Below are positions 57,452 to 64,000 of a stretch of 64,000 bases of DNA, in pieces. The stretch lies in NCBI RefSeq assembly GCF_039543645.1, contig NZ_BAABKD010000011.1, positions 62,001-126,000 of the forward strand. The letters run 5' to 3'. This DNA is from Paenalcaligenes hermetiae. Lineage in GTDB: Bacteria; Pseudomonadota; Gammaproteobacteria; Burkholderiales; Burkholderiaceae_B. The position numbers and the translations under genes were made by a program. Numbering within the stretch: the stretch's first letter is position 1; each line of letters starts with the position of its first letter. The notes beneath the pieces were generated by a model that was not told the origin of the DNA, did no database searches, and saw only the letters and a list, made by a program, of their open reading frames with translations.

Positions 57452-58996
57452 ATGAGTTTAGCTGTTTTGGCCAGCGGTACCCTGATTGGCCTAGAGATGA
57501 TAGCAGTACGGGTAGAGGTACATATTGCTCCCGGCTTGCCTAGCTTTCAAGTAGTGGGGTTACCGGATGCGGGGGTGCGAGAAAGCCGAGAGCGCGTGCG
57601 CTCAGCCATTGTAAGCAGTGGTTTTGACTTTCCTGCTGCGCGTATCACAGTGAACCTAGCACCAGCAGATGTGCCCAAAGAATCGGGGCGGTTTGATCTG
57701 CCTATAGCGCTCGGGGTACTGTTGGCATCAGGGCAAATCAGTGATGCAACGGCTGTGTCAGGGGAACGTTTGCCAGTGGCAGTACAAGACTTTGTCTTTG
57801 CCGGCGAGTTATCTTTAACAGGAGCCGTTGTACCAAGTGGTGCGGCTCTGGCTTTTGCGCTTGGGGTGCAGCGTCATTATGCTGAGCGTATTCTTTTTTA
57901 CCCGTGGTTGTCAGCAAAGCAAGCGGCACATATACCGCAATTAAAGGTTGTGGGGGTCTCTACGTTAACAGAGACTGTGGCCTTATTGTCAGGGCAGCAA
58001 GCTATGCAGTTTGCCCAGCCTGCTCCTATGACAGAGCGCGCAGCGTCTACCTCATGCTTATGCATGTCCGAGGTCTATGGCCAGCAGCAGGCTCGTTTTG
58101 CTTTAGAGCTAGCCGCAAGCGGTGGACATAGCCTATTGATGTCAGGGCCACCTGGTGTCGGTAAAAGTATGTTGGCGCAGCGTTTGCCTACCTTATTACC
58201 CCCATTGCGCACGCAACAGCAACTAGAAGTGGCAGTATTAAAACAGCTTAGTGGTAACGCAACTGATGCTCTGTTCACTGAGCAACCGCCTTTTAGGGCA
58301 CCTCACCACTCTTGTACGATGGCAGCAATGGTGGGGGGCGGTCGTCAGCTGCGTCCCGGAGAAATCACCTTAGCACATCATGGGGTGTTGTTTATGGATG
58401 AGTTGCCCGAGTTTGATCGGCGTGTTCTTGAGTCTCTAAGAGAGCCATTGGAAACCGGAGAGGTGGTCATTTCTCGAGCAAATCAGCGCGGTTGTTTTCC
58501 AGCACGTTTCCAGTTGATTGCAGCCATGAACCCATGCCCTTGTGGGTATTTGGGGCATCCCAAAATAGCATGTCGCTGCACACCAGAAAAAATCGATCGT
58601 TACCGTGCAAAGCTTTCTGGGCCCTTACTGGATCGGATTGACTTGTATTTGGTGCTGCCTTTTGAAGAGACTTTTCCTACGCCGCACGTCGCAGTTGAAG
58701 ACTCATCCACGATACGGCAGCGGGTACAACGCTGCCAGCAGCGACAATATCAACGTCAGGGCATATTAAATGCGTCCTTACAGGGCGAGGCATTGGATCG
58801 CTATGCGGCGTTACAGCCCGAGGCATTGCAGCTGATGGAAAATGCAATGCGTAAATGGGCCTGGTCAGTACGGGTGGTGCAGCGCTTGCGTCGTGTGGCG
58901 CGTACTATTGCCGATATGCAGCAATCAGAGCACATTACCGCCGAGCACGTGGCTTTGGCGATGCAGTTCCGTGATCAATCTGGTCTAAAATACTAA
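57452..58996 (+). CDS. comM: ComM/YifB-type Mg-chelatase-like AAA+ ATPase
   Basis: A 514-residue hexameric helicase that promotes branch migration when incoming DNA is recombined during natural transformation. Parts: lon-like N-domain (about 20-165; GLPSFQVVGLPDAGVRESRE), the AAA+ core with Walker A GPPGVGKSMLAQRL, Walker B VLFMDELPEF, and MNPCPCGYLGHP with cysteines, and a C-terminal helical domain. The ATG at 57452 has AAGGAG at the ideal 6 bases; the ATG at 57446 would abut it. Full length, so transformation-related recombination should be possible if uptake genes exist elsewhere. Confidence 0.92.
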   Translation: MSLAVLASGTLIGLEMIAVRVEVHIAPGLPSFQVVGLPDAGVRESRERVRSAIVSSGFDFPAARITVNLAPADVPKESGRFDLPIALGVLLASGQISDATAVSGERLPVAVQDFVFAGELSLTGAVVPSGAALAFALGVQRHYAERILFYPWLSAKQAAHIPQLKVVGVSTLTETVALLSGQQAMQFAQPAPMTERAASTSCLCMSEVYGQQQARFALELAASGGHSLLMSGPPGVGKSMLAQRLPTLLPPLRTQQQLEVAVLKQLSGNATDALFTEQPPFRAPHHSCTMAAMVGGGRQLRPGEITLAHHGVLFMDELPEFDRRVLESLREPLETGEVVISRANQRGCFPARFQLIAAMNPCPCGYLGHPKIACRCTPEKIDRYRAKLSGPLLDRIDLYLVLPFEETFPTPHVAVEDSSTIRQRVQRCQQRQYQRQGILNASLQGEALDRYAALQPEALQLMENAMRKWAWSVRVVQRLRRVARTIADMQQSEHITAEHVALAMQFRDQSGLKY

Positions 58997-59002
58997 TTTT
59001 TA

Positions 59003-59031
59003 TAGACAAATTCTTTTTTTGCTTTTATAAT
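59003..59031 (+). promoter_or_regulatory. promoter of rpmI-rplT
   Basis: TAGACA (59003-59008), 17 bases, perfect TATAAT (59026-59031). The best promoter match in the window. The start would be near 59038, leaving a 115-base leader. Confidence 0.7.
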
Positions 59032-59081
59032 TTTTCTTTTATTTGGCTAGTATTGGCTTCAAATAAAAAATCAATAAGTGT

Positions 59082-59117
59082 CTAAAGGGTTAAAAAGAGC
59101 AGCTTTAGTTTGGCTGC
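59082..59117 (+). promoter_or_regulatory. structured leader of rpmI, possible L20 operator
   Basis: Two overlapping pairings, CTAAAG/CTTTAG (59082-59087, 59103-59108) and GCAGC/GCTGC (59099-59103, 59113-59117), lie ahead of the rpmI start. L20 autoregulates this operon in other bacteria by binding leader structures that mimic rRNA; that is a possible explanation, not shown. Confidence 0.3.
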
Positions 59118-59151
59118 CACCTATAGTCACAACTTTATTTTGAGTGTTCTT

Positions 59152-59349
59152 ATGCCTAAAATGAAAACAAAGCGTGGCGCAGCCAAACGCTTTAACGTAC
59201 GTGGCAGTGGTTCCATCAAGCGTGGTCAGGCCTTTAAGCGCCACATCTTGACGAAAAAAACCACTAAAAACAAACGTCAGTTACGCGGTACTGTTGCAGT
59301 ACATGCCGCAGACGTAGCATCCGTAAAACAGATGCTTCCTTTTGCTTGA
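59152..59349 (+). CDS. rpmI: 50S ribosomal protein L35
   Basis: 65 residues, MPKMKTKRGAAKRFNVRGSG then KRGQAFKRHILTKKTTKNKR and a final KQMLPFA, matching bL35 throughout. The ATG at 59152 gives the standard start; the frame is open upstream but that is leader. Normally directly behind infC, here 6.4 kb away. Confidence 0.96.
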   Translation: MPKMKTKRGAAKRFNVRGSGSIKRGQAFKRHILTKKTTKNKRQLRGTVAVHAADVASVKQMLPFA

Positions 59350-59363
59350 TTGGAGTGTAATAC

Positions 59364-59723
59364 ATGTCACGCGTAAAACGTGGGGCCAATGCCCGTGCCC
59401 GTCACAAAAAAGTTCTAGCCGAAGCCAAAGGCTTTCGTGGTCGTCGCAGTACCGTCTACCGCGTAGCTAAACAAGCGGTAATGAAAGCCGGTCAGTATGC
59501 ATATCGTGACCGTCGTAATCGCAAGCGTGTATTCCGCGCTTTGTGGATCACACGTATTAATGCGGCTTGCCGTGAGCTAGACTTAACGTATAGCCAGTTC
59601 ATTGCCGGCTTAAACAAAGCCAACATTGAACTTGATCGTAAAGTGCTCGCCGATATGGCTGTTAACGACAAAGCAGGTTTTGCTGCCGTAGTAGCACAAG
59701 CCAAATCCGCTTTAGCCGCTTAA
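59364..59723 (+). CDS. rplT: 50S ribosomal protein L20
   Basis: 119 residues: MSRVKRGANARARHKKVLAE, AKGFRGRRSTVYRVAKQAVM, YAYRDRRNRKRVFRALWITR. Assembly-initiating protein of the 50S subunit and likely translational repressor of rpmI-rplT. It starts 14 bases after rpmI with GGAGTGTA ahead of the ATG. Confidence 0.97.
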   Translation: MSRVKRGANARARHKKVLAEAKGFRGRRSTVYRVAKQAVMKAGQYAYRDRRNRKRVFRALWITRINAACRELDLTYSQFIAGLNKANIELDRKVLADMAVNDKAGFAAVVAQAKSALAA

Positions 59724-59748
59724 TCGCACAATTCGATTCTGTATATGT

Positions 59749-59782
59749 ACAAACGGGCTCTTTATAGGGCCCGTTTGTTTTT
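59749..59782 (+). terminator. intrinsic terminator between rplT and pheS
   Basis: Perfect 10-bp stem ACAAACGGGC/GCCCGTTTGT (59749-59758, 59769-59778) with a 10-base loop and TTTTT. It separates the ribosomal genes from pheST or attenuates transcription into them. No phenylalanine-rich leader frame precedes it. Confidence 0.82.
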
Positions 59783-59799
59783 GGAAATAGACATTGACC

Positions 59800-60822
59800 A
59801 TGACACTACCGGCCGACGAGATGATTCAACGCGCACAGACTCTTTTTGCCGAGGCTGTGGATGCTGCTGCTTTAGAAAATGCTAAAGCGACTTTTTTAGG
59901 TAAACAGGGCGAGATCACTGCTCTTATGAAGGGGTTAGCTAAATTGTCCCCCGAGGAAAAGCGCACACAAGGCGCGGCAATCAATCAACTGAAGCGCCAA
60001 ATCGAAGCACTGCTTAATGCGCGTCGTGCCGAGCTGGCTCAAGCTGAGCTGAATCAGCGCTTGGCTTCAGAAACCATTGATGTGACCTTACCAGGGCGTG
60101 GTCGCTCTGTGGGGGGGATCCATCCTGTAATCCGGACATGGCAGCGGGTCGAAGCGATTTTTCGCTCTATTGGTTTCGAGGTCGCAGATGGCCCCGAAAT
60201 TGAAAACGACTGGACTAACTTTACTGCTTTAAACAATCCTGAAAATCATCCTGCACGCTCTATGCAAGACACGTTTTATGTGGATATGCAGGACGAGGAT
60301 GGACTGCCGTTTTTATTGCGCACGCATACCAGCCCTATGCAGGTTCGTTATGCTCGTATGCATCAACCACCCATTAAAGTGATTGCGCCTGGGCGTACTT
60401 ATCGGGTTGATAGCGATGCCACGCACTCGCCTATGTTCCACCAGGTCGAGGGCTTATGGATTGCCGAGGACATTTCTTTTGCAGACTTAAAAGGCGTTTA
60501 CACTCATTTTTTACGTGCGTTTTTTGAAACGGACGACTTGGTTGTGCGCTTTCGCCCCTCGTTTTTCCCGTTTACCGAGCCATCTGCTGAAATCGATATG
60601 ATGTTTAGTTCGGGTCCTAATAAAGGCAAATGGTTAGAGATTTCTGGCTCTGGTCAGGTGCATCCAGATGTGGTGCGTAATTTTGGCTTAGATCCCGAGA
60701 AATATATGGGCTTTGCTTTTGGTTCGGGGCTGGAGCGTTTAACCATGTTGCGTTATGGTGTTAACGATTTGCGTCAGTTCTTTGAAGGCGATTTACGCTT
60801 TTTGAAGCAGTTCAATTCTTAA
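59800..60822 (+). CDS. pheS: phenylalanyl-tRNA synthetase alpha subunit
   Basis: About 340 residues: N-terminal coiled coil (to about 90) and the class II catalytic core. Motif 2 is APGRTYRVDSDATHSPMFHQ, and motif 3 is GFAFGSGLERLTMLRYGVND; FRPSFFPFTEPSAEIDMM lies between. An ATG at 59800 is used; a TTG at 59794 is better spaced from GGA and cannot be excluded. The alpha2beta2 partner pheT follows after 21 bases. Confidence 0.95.
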   Translation: MTLPADEMIQRAQTLFAEAVDAAALENAKATFLGKQGEITALMKGLAKLSPEEKRTQGAAINQLKRQIEALLNARRAELAQAELNQRLASETIDVTLPGRGRSVGGIHPVIRTWQRVEAIFRSIGFEVADGPEIENDWTNFTALNNPENHPARSMQDTFYVDMQDEDGLPFLLRTHTSPMQVRYARMHQPPIKVIAPGRTYRVDSDATHSPMFHQVEGLWIAEDISFADLKGVYTHFLRAFFETDDLVVRFRPSFFPFTEPSAEIDMMFSSGPNKGKWLEISGSGQVHPDVVRNFGLDPEKYMGFAFGSGLERLTMLRYGVNDLRQFFEGDLRFLKQFNS

Positions 60823-60843
60823 TTTTAGCTCGGTCTATTACTC

Positions 60844-63249
60844 ATGTTTGTTTCTGAATCTTGGTTACGTACTTTAGTTAATCCTGCATTGGATTCTGAT
60901 ACGCTTTGTCATCGCTTAACCATGGCTGGGCTAGAGGTCGAAGAATCCGTTACGGCAGCGCCGGCATTTAGTGGGGTGGTAGTAGCAGAAATCACTGCTA
61001 TAGAACCACATCCTGATGCGGATCGTTTGCGTGTTTGTCAGGTCAATACCGGTACAGACACGGTACAAATTGTATGTGGGGCACCGAATGCGCGTCAGGG
61101 TCTAAAAGCTCCTTTAGCTCAGCTAGGCGCGGTGTTGCCGGGTGATTTTAAAATTGGTAAAGCCAAAATGCGGGGCGTGGAGTCCTTTGGGATGCTATGT
61201 TCAGCTAAAGAGCTAGGCATTACCGAGGACTCCGATGGGCTCTTGGAGCTACCAGCTGATGCTCCTGTAGGCACCGATATTCGCGAATACCTAGACTTAG
61301 ATGATCATATTATTGAAATCAAAATGACCCCAAACCGAGCTGACTGCTTGTCCATGCTTGGGGTGGCGCGTGAGGTAGCAGCATTAACGGGCGATACGTT
61401 AAATCTGCCTTCTTTTGAGCCAGTGCCTGTTACGATTGATGATCGTTTGCCGGTCACAATTTCGGCACCGGATTTATGTGGGCGGTTTGCTGGGCGCATA
61501 GTAAAAGGTATTAATGCGGCAGCGCAAACGCCTGATTGGATGGTTCAGCGTTTAGAGCGTGCTGGACAGCGTTCGGTTTCTGTGTTGGTGGATATTTCTA
61601 ACTATGTGATGTTAGAGCTTGGTCGTCCGACTCATGTTTTTGATTTGGCAAAAATTGCCTCGGGGCTCGAGGTTCGTTGGGCAAAAGCAGGGGAAAAACT
61701 CACCCTGTTAAGCGGTAAAGAGGTAGAACTGCATGAGCAGGTAGGGGTGATTGCAGCCAATGGCGTTCCACAAAGTTTAGCCGGTATTATGGGTGGGGAA
61801 GACAGTGCTGTTGATCCCGCCACCACGCAAGATATTTACATAGAGGCCGCATTCTGGTGGCCAGAGGCCATTATGGGCCGTGCGCGTCAGTTCAAGTTCC
61901 ACTCCGAGGCGAGCCATCGTTTTGAGCGCGGTGTAGATTATGAGCACGTGGTAGAGCACTTAGAGCGTATGACGCAGCTAGTCTTGTCCATTTGTGGGGG
62001 GCAAGCCGGTCCAATTGATGATCAAAAAATTAATGTGCCAGAGCCCCATCAGGTTTCTATGCGGCTGGCGCGCTGCCGCCGTGTTTTGGGTATTCCCGTC
62101 ACCGAAGAAGAAGTAACCCAGATTTTTACACGTTTGGGATTTGAGTTTACGGTGGCAGATCAAGTGTTTACGGTAACGTCGCCTTCGTACCGATTTGATT
62201 TGCGTATCGAAGAGGATCTGATCGAAGAGGTTGCACGCATTTATGGCTTTGAGCGTATTCCCGATCAAGCGCCTGTTGCTGCTGCAAATATTGTGGTTGA
62301 AACAGAAACCCATAAAGGACCTCATCGTCTCCGTGCGCAGATTGCTGCTTTAGATTACCAAGAGGTCATTAATTTTTCCTTTGTCGAAGAGGCATGGGAA
62401 AAGCAATATGCTGGCAATGAAGACCCGATTCGCTTGCTGAATCCGATAGCGAGCCAATTGGCGGTGATGCGTTCATCCTTATTGGGTGGGCTGTTAGCTA
62501 ATATTGAGCATAATGCACGTCATCGTCAATCGCGTGTACGGGTTTTTGAGCTAGGCAAAGTCTTTATGCGTGATGCTTCGGTTAAAGACGGGGATTTGAC
62601 CGTGGCGGGGGTACATCAGCCCATGCGTTTAGCTGCTGCCGCTTGGGGGCCTGTGTATCCAGAACAGTGGGGGACAAAAACACGCCAGGTGGACTTTTTT
62701 GATGTGAAGTCCGATATAGAGAACCTGTTTGGTGTGCGTGCCGCGCAGTTGCGTTTTGTGGCCGCTGAGCACCCAGCGTTACACCCTGGTCGTAGTGCGC
62801 GTATTGAACTAGATGAGCGCGTTGTGGGTTGGTTAGGGGAATTACACCCCTTATGGTTGCAACAGCTTGATATTCAAACAGCCCCTGTGCTATTTGAGCT
62901 CGATGCAGAGGTACTGATGAATGTGCCGATGCCTGCTCCGCAACGGCAGTCCCGTCAGCCTGTCGTGCAGCGCGACTTGGCTTTTTGGCTAAGTACGACA
63001 GTCAGCTATCAAGATATTGTGGATACGCTGCAGCGTACCATTGCCGCGGATACCGAATTAACCATTGTGAAACAGTTCCGTTTGTTCGATGTATGGAAAG
63101 CCGATGCACAAGCCGCTGAACAAAGTCTGGCAATGCGTTTCTGGCTACAAGATAGTGAGAGCACCTTAGAGGACGAACGGGTAGAGAAAGCGATGCATAA
63201 ACTGCTGGTTGCTCTTGAGCAGGCGCATCAAATTCGTCAACGGGCTTAA
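60844..63249 (+). CDS. pheT: phenylalanyl-tRNA synthetase beta subunit
   Basis: 801 residues, the bacterial full-length form: an N-terminal tRNA-binding OB-fold (about 39-150, GVVVAEITAIEPHPDADRLR), B3/B4 editing domain (PTHVFDLAKI region), B5 domain (about 400-475), the catalytic-like core and a C-terminal FDX-ACB anticodon-binding domain (from about 705: RQPVVQRDLAFWLSTTVSYQ). No part is missing. Confidence 0.96.
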   Translation: MFVSESWLRTLVNPALDSDTLCHRLTMAGLEVEESVTAAPAFSGVVVAEITAIEPHPDADRLRVCQVNTGTDTVQIVCGAPNARQGLKAPLAQLGAVLPGDFKIGKAKMRGVESFGMLCSAKELGITEDSDGLLELPADAPVGTDIREYLDLDDHIIEIKMTPNRADCLSMLGVAREVAALTGDTLNLPSFEPVPVTIDDRLPVTISAPDLCGRFAGRIVKGINAAAQTPDWMVQRLERAGQRSVSVLVDISNYVMLELGRPTHVFDLAKIASGLEVRWAKAGEKLTLLSGKEVELHEQVGVIAANGVPQSLAGIMGGEDSAVDPATTQDIYIEAAFWWPEAIMGRARQFKFHSEASHRFERGVDYEHVVEHLERMTQLVLSICGGQAGPIDDQKINVPEPHQVSMRLARCRRVLGIPVTEEEVTQIFTRLGFEFTVADQVFTVTSPSYRFDLRIEEDLIEEVARIYGFERIPDQAPVAAANIVVETETHKGPHRLRAQIAALDYQEVINFSFVEEAWEKQYAGNEDPIRLLNPIASQLAVMRSSLLGGLLANIEHNARHRQSRVRVFELGKVFMRDASVKDGDLTVAGVHQPMRLAAAAWGPVYPEQWGTKTRQVDFFDVKSDIENLFGVRAAQLRFVAAEHPALHPGRSARIELDERVVGWLGELHPLWLQQLDIQTAPVLFELDAEVLMNVPMPAPQRQSRQPVVQRDLAFWLSTTVSYQDIVDTLQRTIAADTELTIVKQFRLFDVWKADAQAAEQSLAMRFWLQDSESTLEDERVEKAMHKLLVALEQAHQIRQRA

Positions 63250-63255
63250 TGTGTC

Positions 63256-63567
63256 ATGATGATGAAAATAGATAAAACGTTGACCAAAGCGGAGTTAACC
63301 GATTTTATTTTTGAACAAGTCGGCCTCAATAAGCGTGAAGCCAAAGAGCTAGTGGATGCATTTTTTGCAGAAATTAGCGCGGCGCTAGAGCGGGGAGAGG
63401 AAGTCAAGCTATCCGGTTTTGGTAACTTTCAGGTACGAGATAAATCTTCTCGTCCTGGGCGTAACCCAAAAACCGGGGAGCCGATTCCCATTTCTGCGCG
63501 TCGGGTGGTGACTTTCCATGCCAGTCAAAAACTGAAGTCAGCGGTAGAAAATACCGGCCTTGAGTAA
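63256..63567 (+). CDS. ihfA: integration host factor alpha subunit
   Basis: A 103-residue HU/IHF-fold DNA-bending protein; starts at three tandem ATGs (63256, 63259, 63262). KAELTDFIFEQVGLNKREAK, LSGFGNFQVRDKSSRPGRNP and the beta-arm tip NPKTGEPIPISARRVVTF, with the intercalating proline, are present. It lies 6 bases after pheT, the standard position in proteobacteria. Confidence 0.95.
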   Translation: MMMKIDKTLTKAELTDFIFEQVGLNKREAKELVDAFFAEISAALERGEEVKLSGFGNFQVRDKSSRPGRNPKTGEPIPISARRVVTFHASQKLKSAVENTGLE

Positions 63568-63624
63568 AGGTTATGGATTGAGCACAAAATGCGCTTATAC
63601 TAATAAGCACAAAGGATCAACGAA

Positions 63625-64000
63625 ATGAATGCTATGGAAAATCAAAACCTACCACCCATTCCGGCAAAACGCTACTTTACCATTGGCGAGGTCAGCGAGC
63701 TGTGTGATGTTAAGCCCCATGTGTTGCGTTACTGGGAGCAAGAGTTCACCCAGTTACGCCCCATGAAGCGCCGTGGTAATCGCCGTTATTATCAGCACCA
63801 CGAGGTCTTGCTGATCCGTCGTATCCGCCACTTGCTCTACGAAGAGGGGTTCACGATTGGTGGAGCGCGTAATCGCCTAGGGGGCACAGGTGCTATTGAG
63901 CCAGATGCCGCTGCAGCGGTGCGTTTATCGGGTGCAGAGCTTCAAAGCATCCGTCAGGATTTACTAGCAGTAAGAAATATTTTAGATAAAGCCTTGGCGC
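63625..64000 (+). CDS. MerR-family transcriptional regulator (runs off the window end)
   Basis: Starts with an ATG 9 bases after AAAGGA and stays open to the end of the window (125 codons seen). The winged-helix MerR domain is clear: RYFTIGEVSELCDVKPHVLR, YWEQEFTQLRPMKRRGNRRY and the wing IRRIRHLLYEEGFTIGGARN, of which FTIGGARN is characteristic. A MerR-type gene right after ihfA is the usual betaproteobacterial arrangement. The 57-base gap to ihfA has no terminator. Ligand unknown. Confidence 0.88.
   Translation, partial: MNAMENQNLPPIPAKRYFTIGEVSELCDVKPHVLRYWEQEFTQLRPMKRRGNRRYYQHHEVLLIRRIRHLLYEEGFTIGGARNRLGGTGAIEPDAAAAVRLSGAELQSIRQDLLAVRNILDKALA

Noticed and set aside
59741..59794. pheST attenuator with a phenylalanine leader peptide
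   Set aside because: The short frame at the hairpin (ATG at 59745) has almost no Phe codons and overlaps the terminator itself; a plain terminator is enough.
1..64000. CRISPR array, insertion sequence, rRNA operon or intact prophage
   Set aside because: No regularly spaced repeats, transposase, rRNA segment or phage structural gene was seen on either strand.

Overview
The window is a stretch of bacterial chromosome that looks like a betaproteobacterium of the order Burkholderiales, most likely a member of the Alcaligenaceae with mid-range rather than high G+C. This is inferred from gene content and gene order: a BPSS1780-type membrane protein beside the APH-type homoserine kinase, gshB followed by a PTS IIA-HPr-EI set, the block thrS-infC / rpmI-rplT-pheS-pheT-ihfA-merR, asd-fimV-truA, and surE-pcm-nlpD-rlmD. 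No 16S gene is present, so the genus cannot be fixed. I see no insertion sequence, integrated prophage, CRISPR array or rRNA operon. One tRNA (Val, anticodon GAC) is present.

Layout. 1-1.6 kb: the end of a Tad (tight adherence) secretion locus (tadB end, tadC, a DUF192-like gene). 1.5-7.3 kb: mostly minus-strand housekeeping genes (BPSS1780 protein, thrB, nitronate monooxygenase, CBS protein, YihY) with dusA facing them. 7.4-17.8 kb: plus-strand selO, aroC, an M48 lipoprotein protease, leuC-leuD-leuB, asd, fimV, truA. 17.9-25.3 kb: transport (TRAP small and large permeases without a binding protein, BCCT betaine carrier, SBF-like symporter, CrcB) plus trpF and a TlpA-like thioredoxin. 25.4-31.4 kb: cobB-type sirtuin, nnr, tadA, ldcA, ABC-F ybiT, yigZ. 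31.4-39.8 kb: thioredoxin, purine permease, tsaD, plsY, surE-pcm-nlpD-rlmD, DMT exporter. 39.8-49.6 kb is the most accessory-looking part: a broken YkgJ-type gene, nhaA, fdxA, a T4 DenV-like pyrimidine-dimer glycosylase, two unknown genes, a short nrdB-nrdA ribonucleotide reductase, a long palindrome-rich intergenic region, an orphan Fur-controlled siderophore-binding lipoprotein, an AlbA/Schlafen-type ATP-binding gene and a PACE efflux pump. 49.8-64 kb: tRNA-Val, then the translation cluster (thrS to ihfA and merR), interrupted between infC and rpmI by gshB, PTS genes, a lipoprotein, ubiK and comM.

The most interesting regulatory signal is in front of thrS: an 11-codon open frame with five threonine codons (50086-50121), a terminator, and competing pairings that fit ribosome-mediated attenuation. 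Other points worth checking are the AUC start of infC, the relocated rpmI operon with its own strong promoter, the ATP-cone-free and reversed nrdB-nrdA pair with two palindromic operators upstream, two large palindromes at 46.4-46.6 kb, and a structured segment with a plus-strand terminator antisense to the PACE-gene leader.
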